From Corallococcus sp. EGB (GTDB taxonomy: Bacteria > Myxococcota > Myxococcia > Myxococcales > Myxococcaceae), in assembly GCF_019968905.1 (NCBI RefSeq), contig NZ_CP079946.1:2418001-2482000 (forward strand): a stretch of 64,000 bases of DNA. Direction: 5' to 3'. The translations under genes were made by a program, and so were the position numbers. Each line of letters begins with the position of its first letter. Positions within the stretch are counted from its first letter, which is position 1. The notes beneath the pieces are model-generated. The model did no database searches and was not told the origin of the DNA. It saw only the letters and a program-made list of their open reading frames with translations. This document shows, one piece after another, positions 44,281-52,332 of this stretch.

Positions 44281-45345
44281 ATGGCGGGTGACAAGCCGGC
44301 GGCGCCGAAGAAGCGCCTCACGGAGATGAGCCACTGCGCGGGCTGCGCGGCGAAGCTCAAGGCGGGGGACCTGGCCACGGTCCTGGGCGGGCTCAAGGGG
44401 GCAGCGTCCCACCCCCGGGCCCTGGTGGGCTTCAACACGAATGACGACGCCGCCGTGTACCAGGTGGCGCCGGGCATGGCCGTGGTGGAGACGGTGGACT
44501 TCTTCCCGCCGCTCGTGGACGACCCGTTCCAGTTCGGCGCCATCGCCGCGGCCAACGCGCTGTCGGACATCTGGGCCATGGGCGCGAAGCCGCTGTTCGC
44601 GCTCAACCTGGTGTGCTTCCCGGACGAGCTGCCGCTCAAGACGCTGCAAAAGATTCTGGCGGGCGGCCAGTCCAAGGCGGACGAGGCCGGCATCCCCATC
44701 CTGGGCGGCCACAGCATCCGCGACCCGGAGCCCAAGTTCGGCATGGCCGTCACCGGCGTGGTGCACCCGAAGAAGGTGCTCACCAACGCGGGCGCGAAGC
44801 CGGGGGACGTGCTCCTGCTCACCAAGCCCGTGGGCACGGGCATCGCCACCACCGCCATCAAGCGGGGCCTTGCGTCCAAGCAGCTCACGAAGCGCGTGAC
44901 GGCGCAGATGGCCACGCTCAACAAGGCGGCGGGCGAGGTCTTCGCGTCGGGCGCCTTCAAGGTGAACGCGCTCACGGACGTGACGGGCTTCGGCCTCTTG
45001 GGCCACCTGCTGGAGATGATGAACGGCGCGAAGACGCGCGCGGCGGTGGACCTGGAGCGCATCCCGCTCATCGCGGAGGTGCCCGCGCTGGCGGAGGCCG
45101 GCGTGATTCCGGGCGGCACGAAGACGAACCTCGCGCACGTGAAGAAGCAGGTGACGTTCCCCGAGGGGCTGCCGGAGCACATCCAGTGGCTGCTCGCGGA
45201 CGCGCAGACCAACGGCGGCCTGTTGGCCAGCGTGCCCGCGCGCCACGCGCTCAAGGCGGTGCAGGCGCTGGAGAAGGCGGGCGTGGACGCGGCCCTCATC
45301 GGCGAGGTGCAGGCGGGCCGCCCCGGCATCGAAGTCATCGGCTGA
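44281..45345 (+). CDS. selD: selenide, water dikinase SelD
   Basis: Makes selenophosphate from selenide and ATP. The protein has 354 residues. The active-site motif is HCAGCAAKL at residues 18-26, with cysteine rather than selenocysteine in the catalytic place. The blocks FNTNDDAAVYQVAPGM, VDFFPPLVDDPFQFG and ILGGHSIRDPEPKFGMAVTG are typical. The gene is 13 bases after the FHA gene. No selA, selB or Sec tRNA is seen here, so selenium use (selenocysteine or selenouridine) cannot be settled. Confidence 0.93.
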   Translation: MAGDKPAAPKKRLTEMSHCAGCAAKLKAGDLATVLGGLKGAASHPRALVGFNTNDDAAVYQVAPGMAVVETVDFFPPLVDDPFQFGAIAAANALSDIWAMGAKPLFALNLVCFPDELPLKTLQKILAGGQSKADEAGIPILGGHSIRDPEPKFGMAVTGVVHPKKVLTNAGAKPGDVLLLTKPVGTGIATTAIKRGLASKQLTKRVTAQMATLNKAAGEVFASGAFKVNALTDVTGFGLLGHLLEMMNGAKTRAAVDLERIPLIAEVPALAEAGVIPGGTKTNLAHVKKQVTFPEGLPEHIQWLLADAQTNGGLLASVPARHALKAVQALEKAGVDAALIGEVQAGRPGIEVIG

Positions 45346-45416
45346 GCTGGCGGGGCACTGGCGTCCGGGAGCGGATTTCGCCTCCGGGCCGGGCCCCGGC
45401 TAACATCCCGGCGCGA

Positions 45417-46223
45417 ATGTCGCCGCGCCGCTTCCCCCTCTGGCTCCCCTTGTTCGCGTGCCTCCTGCCGGCCCTCTCCGGGGCGGGCGAGCGCGGCGCG
45501 CGCATCGTCATCGACCCGGGCCATGGCGGGGCGAAGGAGGGCGCGAAGGGGCCCGGGGAGCTCTGGGAGAAGGAGGTCGCGCTCCAGATTGCCCAGCGCC
45601 TGCGCGAGAAGCTGGAGGCCGCGGGCAGCGAGGTGTTCCTCACGCGCGACCGCGACACGTTGATGGCGCTGTCGGAGCGGGTGGAGTTCTCCAACATCCA
45701 GCGGCCGGACCTCTTCCTCTCCATCCACGCCAACTCCATGCCCACGAAGCGCCTGCGCGAGCGCACGGAGGGCATCGAGACGTACTTCCTCTCCGCCAAC
45801 GCGTCGGGTGAGGCGGCGCGAGCGGTGGCGGACCGCGAGAACGCGGAAGCGCCCACGGCCCGTGCGGCGCGTGGCCACTCCACGCTGGCCTTCATCCTGG
45901 ATGACCTGGCGCGCACGGAGGCGCACTCGGACGCGTCCCGGCTGGCCTACGCCATCCACCCGCGCCTGGTGTCCAAAAGCGGCGCCACGGACCGGGGCGT
46001 GCAGCAGGCGCCCTTCTTCGTCCTCACGGGCGTGGAGGCGCCGGCGGTGCTGATTGAAGTGGGCTTCATCTCCCACCCGCAGGAGGGGGCGAAGCTGGGG
46101 AAGGCGGCGTACCAGGAGACCCTGGCGGAGGCCATCGCGGACGGGGTGCAGGCCTTCCTCCGGGAGACGCGGCGGCGGGACGGCTCGCCCTCGCAACCGG
46201 TGGCTGGATCCACCGCGCCCTGA
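45417..46223 (+). CDS. N-acetylmuramoyl-L-alanine amidase (AmiC-like)
   Basis: A 268-residue peptidoglycan hydrolase of the Amidase_3 family, cutting the bond between MurNAc and L-Ala. A signal peptide is present (LWLPLFACLLPALSGAG). Zinc ligands are His36 (VIDPGHGGAK), the glutamate in LWEKEVAL, and His104 (LFLSIHANS); the catalytic glutamate lies in LIEVGFISHP. There is no AMIN or LysM domain, so it is a minimal form. Located between selD and rph; its own promoter likely sits in the 70-base gap after selD. Confidence 0.92.
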   Translation: MSPRRFPLWLPLFACLLPALSGAGERGARIVIDPGHGGAKEGAKGPGELWEKEVALQIAQRLREKLEAAGSEVFLTRDRDTLMALSERVEFSNIQRPDLFLSIHANSMPTKRLRERTEGIETYFLSANASGEAARAVADRENAEAPTARAARGHSTLAFILDDLARTEAHSDASRLAYAIHPRLVSKSGATDRGVQQAPFFVLTGVEAPAVLIEVGFISHPQEGAKLGKAAYQETLAEAIADGVQAFLRETRRRDGSPSQPVAGSTAP

Positions 46224-46271
46224 TAAAGCGTGGGGGCTTTACCCGTCCCTCCCTGTCAGGAGCCTTCCCTC

Positions 46272-46976
46272 GTGCGTTCCTTCAACCGTGGTGCGCTGGA
46301 CCTGCGGCCCGTCACCCTCACGCCCAACGTCAACCGCTACGCGGAGGGCTCCGTCCAGGTGGAGTTCGGCCACACCAAGGTGCTCGTCACCTGCTCGGTG
46401 GAGGACCGCGTCCCGCCGCACCTGATGGGCAAGGGGAGCGGCTGGGTCACGGCCGAGTACGGCATGCTCCCGCGCGCCACGCACACCCGCGGCTCGCGCG
46501 AGGCCGCCAAGGGCAAGCAGTCCGGCCGCACCATGGAGATTCAGCGCCTCATCGGTCGCGCCCTGCGCGCGTCGGTGGACCTGCAGGCGCTGGGCGTGCG
46601 CACCTTCACGCTGGACTGCGACGTCATCCAGGCGGACGGCGGCACGCGCACCGCGTCCATCACCGGCGCGTACGTGGCGCTGGTGCTGGCCATCCGCTCG
46701 CTCAACAAGCCGGCGCTGCTCAAGGGCCTCACCCCGCTGGCCGCGGTGTCCGTGGGAGTCGTGAACGGCGAGGTGCGGGTGGACCTGGACTACGACGAGG
46801 ACTCCACCGCGGAGGTGGACCTGAACCTCGTGGCCACGGGCGACGGCCGCATCGTGGAGGTGCAGGGCACCGCCGAGCACAAGCTCTTCGACCGCAAGTC
46901 CATGGACGCGATGCTGGACGGAGGCCTGGCCGCCATCCAGCAGCTCACCGCCGCGCAGGCGAAGGTGCTCGGATGA
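46272..46976 (+). CDS. rph: ribonuclease PH
   Basis: A phosphate-dependent 3' exoribonuclease that matures tRNA ends. The chosen GTG 46272 gives 234 residues ([20 protein letters not shown]), close to the family size of about 240, and has CAGGAG upstream. Blocks seen: [62 protein letters not shown], and [15 protein letters not shown]. The stop overlaps the start of rdgB. Its place directly upstream of a tRNA cluster is fitting. Confidence 0.95.
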   Translation: MRSFNRGALDLRPVTLTPNVNRYAEGSVQVEFGHTKVLVTCSVEDRVPPHLMGKGSGWVTAEYGMLPRATHTRGSREAAKGKQSGRTMEIQRLIGRALRASVDLQALGVRTFTLDCDVIQADGGTRTASITGAYVALVLAIRSLNKPALLKGLTPLAAVSVGVVNGEVRVDLDYDEDSTAEVDLNLVATGDGRIVEVQGTAEHKLFDRKSMDAMLDGGLAAIQQLTAAQAKVLG

Positions 46977-47560
46977 AGCCCAAGCTGCTCTTCGCCACCG
47001 GCAACGCCGGCAAGGTGCGCGAGCTGCGCATGCTCGTGGGGGACGCCGTGGAGGTGGTGTCCCTCAAGGACCTGCCCCCCGTGCCCGAGCCCGTGGAGGA
47101 CGGTGACACCCTCGAGGCGAACGCGGTGAAGAAGGCCCGCGAGTACTCGGAGGCCACGGGCCTGCCCGCGCTGGCGGATGACTCCGGGCTGTTCGTGGAC
47201 GCGCTGGATGGCCAGCCCGGCGTGCTGTCCGCCCGGTACGCGCCGGGCAGCGACAAGGACCGGTACGAGAAGCTCCTCGCGGAGCTGGCGGACGTGCCGG
47301 ATGACAAGCGCACCGCGTCCTTCCGCTGCGCCCTGGCGCTGGTGACGGGGAAGGGGGAGCCCGCGGTGGAGGTGGGCCGCTGCGAGGGTGTCATCCTCCG
47401 CGCGCCGAAGGGGGCGAACGGTTTCGGCTATGACCCCGTGTTCCAGGTGGACGGGGAGGGCGGGCGTTCCATGGCGGAGCTGGCGCCGGAGGAGAAGGCG
47501 CGGGTGTCGCACCGGGCCCGGGCGTTCCAGCTGATGCGGCGCCATCTGTTGGCGCTCTGA
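46973..47560 (+). CDS. rdgB: dITP/XTP pyrophosphatase
   Basis: Hydrolyses non-canonical purine NTPs (dITP, XTP), preventing their incorporation. The protein has 195 residues, starting ATGA over the rph stop. Signatures are [16 protein letters not shown], the block [17 protein letters not shown] with catalytic Asp, SARYAP and [15 protein letters not shown] near the end completes the HAM1 pattern. The rph-rdgB order is widely conserved. Confidence 0.95.
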   Translation: MKPKLLFATGNAGKVRELRMLVGDAVEVVSLKDLPPVPEPVEDGDTLEANAVKKAREYSEATGLPALADDSGLFVDALDGQPGVLSARYAPGSDKDRYEKLLAELADVPDDKRTASFRCALALVTGKGEPAVEVGRCEGVILRAPKGANGFGYDPVFQVDGEGGRSMAELAPEEKARVSHRARAFQLMRRHLLAL

Positions 47561-47631
47561 CCGGGCGGGCGGGCGTCAGGAAGAGCAGGCTTGCGCGTCT
47601 GTCCGCGTTAGGCGAAGGTGGCGACACTTCT

Positions 47632-47708
<77 letters not shown>

Positions 47709-47749
47709 GAAGTGCCGCAGTGGGGGTTTTCAGCAGCATTGGCCGACCA

Positions 47750-47823
47750 GCTCCAGTAGCTCAGCTGGATAGAGCACCGACCTTCTAAGTCGGGGGTCGC
47801 AGGTTCGAGCCCTGCCTGGGGCG
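47750..47823 (+). tRNA. tRNA-Arg (anticodon TCT)
   Basis: The acceptor GCTCCAG pairs with CTGGGGC (one G-U pair). The anticodon stem CCGAC/GTCGG encloses CTTCTAA, anticodon TCT. The T-arm is GCAGGTTCGAGCCCTGC and the discriminator is G. It reads AGA/AGG codons, which are rare in this GC-rich genome. Confidence 0.95.
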
Positions 47824-47916
47824 CAAATCTGCTGGCAGTTGGTTTTGGGCCTTGAATGGCCCCGGTTTCCACGGTAGGAGACCGCCGCTTTCCAAAGCCG
47901 TGACGTGTGAAGTGAC

Positions 47917-47991
47917 GGCGAATGTAGCTCAACTGGTTAGAGCGCCGGACTGTGACTCCGGAGGTTGCCGGTTCGATCCCGGTCATTCGCC
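47917..47991 (+). tRNA. tRNA-His (anticodon GTG)
   Basis: The acceptor GCGAATG pairs with CATTCGC. The anticodon stem CCGGA/TCCGG encloses CTGTGAC, anticodon GTG. The extra G at -1 (47917) faces C73 (47991), the identity element of tRNA-His. The T-arm is GCCGGTTCGATCCCGGT. Confidence 0.95.
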
Positions 47992-48002
47992 CTTCTTCTC
48001 TC

Positions 48003-48076
48003 GCACCTATAGCTCAACTGGATAGAGCATCGGCCTTCGAAGCCGAGGGTTGGGGGTTCAAGTCCCTCTGGGTGCA
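48003..48076 (+). tRNA. tRNA-Arg (anticodon TCG)
   Basis: The acceptor GCACCTA pairs with TGGGTGC (one G-U pair). The anticodon stem TCGGC/GCCGA encloses CTTCGAA, anticodon TCG. The T-arm GGGGGTTCAAGTCCCTC is intact and the discriminator is A. It is the last tRNA of the cluster and abuts phage-like sequence, so its 3' end is the natural candidate for an attachment site. Confidence 0.95.
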
Positions 48077-48106
48077 AAGAGTTAAGTCCTCAGATTCACG
48101 GTGAAA

Positions 48107-48124
48107 AGCGGCCTTCGGGCCGCT
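48107..48124 (+). terminator. hairpin with TTCG tetraloop after the tRNA cluster
   Basis: AGCGGCC and GGCCGCT form a 7-bp stem around the very stable TTCG loop, 30 bases after the last tRNA. A second weaker stem (GCTCCCGTGAGCGGGGC) follows. There is no T run. It probably ends the tRNA transcript. Confidence 0.6.
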
Positions 48125-48150
48125 CCCGTGAGCGGGGCGCTTCAACCGGC

Positions 48151-48172
48151 ACCAACACTTCACCAACACTTC
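48151..48172 (+). repeat. 11-bp direct repeat near the element's left edge
   Basis: ACCAACACTTC occurs twice in perfect tandem at 48151-48161 and 48162-48172, in the short untranslated stretch between the tRNA cluster and the first phage gene. Tandem short repeats near an edge can be integrase arm-binding sites, but a transcription-factor site is equally possible. Confidence 0.5.
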
Positions 48173-48186
48173 AGCGGGCCCCGATT

Positions 48187-48617
48187 GTGGCGCGGCCCCT
48201 GGGAGCGATCCTCCGGGCTGCGCTTTCGGCCGGGGTTGGTGGGCGCCAGCTTACCCTCGACCCGCGCGACTGCGCCGCCATCCTCGGAGCGCTCGAGCAC
48301 GCCCAGACGGGACGTGGACAGGCGGGGAAACAGGCCCCGCGACAGTGGGCGTCCGGCGCGAGTCTTGATGATCGCCCCTCTGGACGCTCCAGCGCCGACC
48401 CGGTCACCGAGCTCCGGCTGAGGGTTCCGCTGGTTCCTGGTTGCGCTGTTTGTCGCGCCAGCCTCCTGTGCGGTCAGCCCCCCATGGCCTGCTGGCGGCA
48501 CACGCTGCCTGTCGCGGTCGCGGAGTTGGAGGAACTGAAGGCCACCGTCTCCGCCGCGAGCCTCCCGTCCACGGGGACGGACGCCAAGGCCCGGCGCGGG
48601 AAGAAGGGCGGTGGCCG

Positions 48618-48621
<4 letters not shown>
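48187..48621 (+). CDS. hypothetical phage protein, first gene of the early operon
   Basis: The frame is open for 144 residues from GTG 48187. An internal ATG at 48484 would give a 45-residue protein. The stretch GGRQLTLDPRDCAAILGALE looks like genuine protein, and the last residues are basic and phage-like (DAKARRGKKGGGR). The stop overlaps the start of the PP2C gene (ATGA), in keeping with the operon's style. The middle is less convincing, with a shift in character around 48430, so the start or continuity is uncertain. No domain is recognised. Confidence 0.45.
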
Positions 48622-49324
<703 letters not shown>

Positions 49325-49328
<4 letters not shown>

Positions 49329-49567
49329 GCGCGCCCCGTACCCACTCCGCCGCTGTCGTCCGGGTGGCCTTGCGCAGCGGCACGGGGCACCGCGTCTCCA
49401 TCAGCGACCCCTCCGGTGTCGTCGTCAGCGTCTGGAACGCGGACGCGCGCAAGGCCTGGCTGAAGGCCGACGAACTGGAGCGCGTGCGTCGCGAGCGTGA
49501 GCGGGAGGCTGCCACCCATGCCTCCAGCGCCTGCGTTTCCGCCGTCCCGCGGAGGACTGCGCGATGA
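49325..49567 (+). CDS. small hypothetical phage protein
   Basis: Eighty residues, overlapped at both ends by four bases (ATGA). An N-terminal strand-rich part (VVRVALRSGTGHRVSISDPS) is followed by a basic helix (KADELERVRREREREAA). No domain is recognised. Position and coupling argue that it is a real gene. Confidence 0.65.
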
Positions 49568-51171
49568 GCGCTCCCGTCCAGGTGGCCCTGGTGGGCTGCG
49601 GCAAGAAGAAACTCGAGCACCGTGCGCCTGCGCGCGACCTCTACACGGGCAACCTTTTCAGCGCGCACCTGGCCGAGGCCGAGGCCACGACGCCGCACGT
49701 CTACGTGCTGTCGGCCCTCCATGGACTGCTCTCGCTGGACGAGGAGGTTGAGCCTTACGACGTCACCCTCCGAGGGATGCCGCCCAAGGCGCGCGGTGCC
49801 TGGGGGCGGCAGGTGCTGGAGTCGCTCGCGCGCCGCTACCCGGCCGGCGCCGTCGAACTGCTCGTCTATGCGGGGCGTGCGTACGCGGAGCCTCTCCAGG
49901 ATGCGCTCGTCGCCTCTCCGCGCGAAGGCTGGACGCTCGTGGAGCCGCTCGAGGGCGCCACCCAGGGGGCGCGGCTACGCATCCTCGCGGAGGCGAGTCG
50001 GATGCGCGCGGCGGCGCGGACTCCGCTGCGAGTCCCGGCGCTGGAGGTGGAGCAGCCGTCCGGCCGGCGCCTCTACCTTTTCGCGGTGGACGGCAAGCGG
50101 GTGCCCTCTTTCGCCACCGTCTCGCGGGTGCGCCGCACCGACGGCGTGCTGGAGGGCTACCAGCGCCCCGAGGTGCTCAACCACGTAGCCGCCATCCGCG
50201 AGTACATGGAGAGCGCGGGGGCGCTGGTGCCCAACGCGGTGGTGCTGGCCTTCGACTCGCGCGTCCGCTTCGAGGAGCTGCCCGGGACGGCGGACGGCGC
50301 GCGGCATGGGCACCTCGTCATCCCGTGCCAGGCCGGCCCGGACGCACCGGGCTTCATCGTGGATGGGCAGCAGCGCCTGGCCGCTGTGCGCGACGCGGCG
50401 GTGAAGGCCTTCCCGCTGGCATGCACCGGCTTCATCGCGGAGACGGTCGGCCAGCAGGCTGAGCAGTTCATCCTGGTCAACTCCACGAAGCCCCTGCCCA
50501 AGGGGCTCATCCACGAACTGCTGCCCAGCACGACGGCGGCACTCCCCGCGGCGCTGGAGCGCAAGCGCCTGCCGGCGCAGCTCCTCGCCCGCCTCAACGT
50601 GGACGAGGGCAGCAGCCTGCGCGGCCTCGTCATCACCCAGACGTGCCCCCGTGCCACGGGAAAGAAGATGGGGGAGAGCTTCACCGGCGTCATCAAGGAC
50701 ACGTCCCTGCTGGCCGCGCTGGAAGACTCCCTCGCGCACGGGACCCTCTTCGACCTGGAGCGCGCGGACGCAGGGGTGGACGCCATGGTGGCGCGCGTGT
50801 CCGCGTGGTGGGCCGCTGTCGCCAGCACCTGGCCGGATGCGTGGGCCCGGCGGCCCAAGGAGTCTCGCCTGTCGCACGGCGCGGGCGTGCGCGCCCTGTC
50901 GCTTCTCATGGACGCCGCCTGCCACTTCCTCGCGCAGGAGGGCAACGCCGCGCCCACGCAGGCCGACTTCGAGCGCGAGCTCGCGCTGGTGCGCGACGTC
51001 TGCGCCTGGACGTCCGGCACCTGGGCTTTCCCCGCCGGCGAGCGCCGGTGGAACGACGTGCAGAACACCCCCAAAGAGGTGGCCCTCCTCGCGCAGCACC
51101 TGGGCGCCCTCTACCGCGAGCGCCGCGCGGCGAAACCCCACCGGCGCACCCGAAAGGCTGGTGCCGCATGA
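49564..51171 (+). CDS. DUF6884-DGQHR domain fusion protein
   Basis: A 535-residue two-domain protein. Residues 1-150 resemble DUF6884, with VALVGCGKKKL near the start, then LYTGNLFSAHLAEAE and VLSALHGLLSLDEEVEPYDV. From about residue 180 onward it resembles the DGQHR (DndB-like) family, with the motif FIVDGQQRLAAV near residue 267 and EQFILVNSTKPLPKGLI after it. DGQHR proteins regulate or accompany DNA-modification systems such as phosphorothioation. The fusion suggests a link to DNA or nucleobase modification or its sensing. Neither catalytic residues nor partner genes are evident here. Confidence 0.72.
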   Translation: MSAPVQVALVGCGKKKLEHRAPARDLYTGNLFSAHLAEAEATTPHVYVLSALHGLLSLDEEVEPYDVTLRGMPPKARGAWGRQVLESLARRYPAGAVELLVYAGRAYAEPLQDALVASPREGWTLVEPLEGATQGARLRILAEASRMRAAARTPLRVPALEVEQPSGRRLYLFAVDGKRVPSFATVSRVRRTDGVLEGYQRPEVLNHVAAIREYMESAGALVPNAVVLAFDSRVRFEELPGTADGARHGHLVIPCQAGPDAPGFIVDGQQRLAAVRDAAVKAFPLACTGFIAETVGQQAEQFILVNSTKPLPKGLIHELLPSTTAALPAALERKRLPAQLLARLNVDEGSSLRGLVITQTCPRATGKKMGESFTGVIKDTSLLAALEDSLAHGTLFDLERADAGVDAMVARVSAWWAAVASTWPDAWARRPKESRLSHGAGVRALSLLMDAACHFLAQEGNAAPTQADFERELALVRDVCAWTSGTWAFPAGERRWNDVQNTPKEVALLAQHLGALYRERRAAKPHRRTRKAGAA

Positions 51172-51473
51172 GCTGCCGTCCCCCTCCCGAGAATGGCCCC
51201 TCCGGGGGCGCCCCCACGAAGCGCCAGCAGGAGGTGCTGGCCTACGTCCACGCGTACCGGCAGGCCAACGGACTGGCCCCGTCGGCGAGCGAGGTGTGCA
51301 AGCGCTTCGGCTGGGCGTCCAAGCGCGCCGCGACGGACTACTTCGAGCGGTTGGAGCAGCGCCGCCTCCTGAAGCGTCTGCCGAACGTCCACCGCGGGCT
51401 CATCATCACCGAGTCCGGAGAGGCACTGGCCAATGCCTACCTCAGCGAGCACCCCGAGGTGCTCCATGGGTAG
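51168..51473 (+). CDS. LexA-like winged-helix DNA-binding protein without peptidase
   Basis: A 101-residue protein starting ATGA over the previous stop. Residues 15-80 fit the LexA N-terminal domain: TKRQQEVLAYVHAYRQANGL, PSASEVCKRFGWASKRAATD (recognition helix region) and YFERLEQRRLLKRL. The Ser/Lys autoprotease domain of LexA is absent. It may regulate phage or host SOS promoters by competing for operators. Its last codons overlap the next gene by eight bases. Confidence 0.8.
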   Translation: MSCRPPPENGPSGGAPTKRQQEVLAYVHAYRQANGLAPSASEVCKRFGWASKRAATDYFERLEQRRLLKRLPNVHRGLIITESGEALANAYLSEHPEVLHG

Positions 51474-51822
51474 CCCGCTGCCCACGCCCGACGAGCGCCG
51501 CGAGCAGGTGCGAGCGCTGGTGCGCACGTGCCCGAAGCGCGAGGCCGGACTGCTGCGCCTGCGGCTGTACCGCGAGACGCCCGTGTCGCCGGAGGATGCC
51601 GGGTACGGCGGGCTCAAGGCCCGGTGCGCGGTGTGCTGGACGATGCGCTCCCGTCGCGAGCAGCTGAACGAGCTGCAGGACCGCCCGGTGGCCACCTGCC
51701 GGCATCCTGCCTGCGAGCGGCTGTGGAAGACGGCGAAGAAGCGGGAGCAGCCCTTCCACGAGCGCGCGAAGGCGGCCCTGCTGGCCACCTTCGCGACGAG
51801 CCGTGAGGTGCGCCATGCGTGA
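51466..51822 (+). CDS. small phage protein with zinc-ribbon-like cysteines
   Basis: A 118-residue protein from ATG 51466, which overlaps the previous stop by eight bases. Cysteines are spaced as a zinc site: RCAVCWTMRS and TCRHPACERLW. The N-terminal helix is Arg-rich (DERREQVRALVRTCPKREAG). The end overlaps the next gene. Likely nucleic-acid-binding; no family is recognised. Confidence 0.65.
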   Translation: MGSPLPTPDERREQVRALVRTCPKREAGLLRLRLYRETPVSPEDAGYGGLKARCAVCWTMRSRREQLNELQDRPVATCRHPACERLWKTAKKREQPFHERAKAALLATFATSREVRHA

Positions 51823-52006
51823 CCTGCTCACCGCGGCCGGCATCCTCGTCGCCTTCGCCGCGCTCCGTGGCGTCACCTCGCTCCTCGACCTGGTGGACCG
51901 CGACAAGGCGCCCGCCACGCCCACTCCCAACACCGGCCGGCCCGTGCTGCGCGTGCTGCCCGGTGGCCTCTCCACGCAGCGAGAGGGGGCGCAGCGCCAT
52001 GGCTGA
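51815..52006 (+). CDS. small single-pass membrane protein
   Basis: Sixty-three residues from ATG 51815, overlapping the previous gene by eight bases. A transmembrane helix spans about residues 3-26 (LLTAAGILVAFAALRGVTSL), followed by a short acidic and proline-rich tail. Similar to small phage membrane proteins; role unknown. Confidence 0.6.
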   Translation: MRDLLTAAGILVAFAALRGVTSLLDLVDRDKAPATPTPNTGRPVLRVLPGGLSTQREGAQRHG

Positions 52007-52163
52007 GACGGACGACAAGCTGGAGGCCATCCGCGCGCGGCACGCAGCAGCGAGTCGCGGGCCGTGGAGATGGTTCGGCTACCTGCGCTCGCACGACGTC
52101 GGCCTGCACGCGCCCGGCATGACGTCGGTGATGGAGTTCCGCCGGGTGGAGGGCTCGCGATGA
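51999..52163 (+). CDS. short phage protein, possibly truncated
   Basis: Fifty-four residues from ATG 51999. The start LEAIRARHAAASRGPWRWFG is a motif shared by many phage proteins of 80-150 residues. Here the protein stops soon after (MEFRRVEGSR), so it is either a short form or shortened by mutation. Both ends overlap neighbours (eight and four bases). Confidence 0.6.
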   Translation: MAETDDKLEAIRARHAAASRGPWRWFGYLRSHDVGLHAPGMTSVMEFRRVEGSR

Positions 52164-52189
52164 ACCACTTCCCCGAGTGCCCCAGGTGA
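52160..52189 (+). CDS. nine-codon coupled mini-gene
   Basis: A nine-codon frame (MNHFPECPR) whose ATG overlaps the previous TGA and whose TGA overlaps the next GTG. It keeps the four-base-overlap pattern of the operon. It may be a translational relay or a decayed gene rather than a functional peptide. Confidence 0.35.
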   Translation: MNHFPECPR

Positions 52190-52332
52190 GCCCCGCGCGC
52201 CTCCTCCTGGCTGGCACGTGCGCCGGCTACCGCCTCACCCGCGCCGAGCCGCGCGCGGGTGCCTCCCTCTTCTCTTTCCTCTCTCTCTTCGCGGCGCTCG
52301 GCGCCGTCGCTGTCGTCCGGAGCCGTCCATGA
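52186..52332 (+). CDS. 48-residue putative membrane protein, GTG start
   Basis: GTG 52186 overlaps the preceding TGA, and the TGA at the end overlaps the methyltransferase ATG. The sequence starts VSPARLLLAGTCAGYRLTRA and has a hydrophobic helix at about residues 27-44 (ASLFSFLSLFAALGAVAVV). The start has no separate ribosome site, so translation probably depends on the upstream genes. Conventional gene finders may miss it or merge it into the methyltransferase. Confidence 0.5.
   Translation: MSPARLLLAGTCAGYRLTRAEPRAGASLFSFLSLFAALGAVAVVRSRP

Noticed and set aside
44281-45345. Selenocysteine codon in selD
   Set aside because: The catalytic position is an ordinary cysteine codon and the frame has no internal TGA.
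48160-48501. Minus-strand frame at the left edge that could be an integrase remnant
   Set aside because: The translation lacks the R-H-R-Y catalytic pattern and any integrase-like block; it reads as shadow of the plus-strand frame.
51999-52163. Clear pseudogene of a longer phage protein
   Set aside because: The frame is intact, coupled at both ends, and short forms may exist, so it is kept as a gene with a note on possible truncation.
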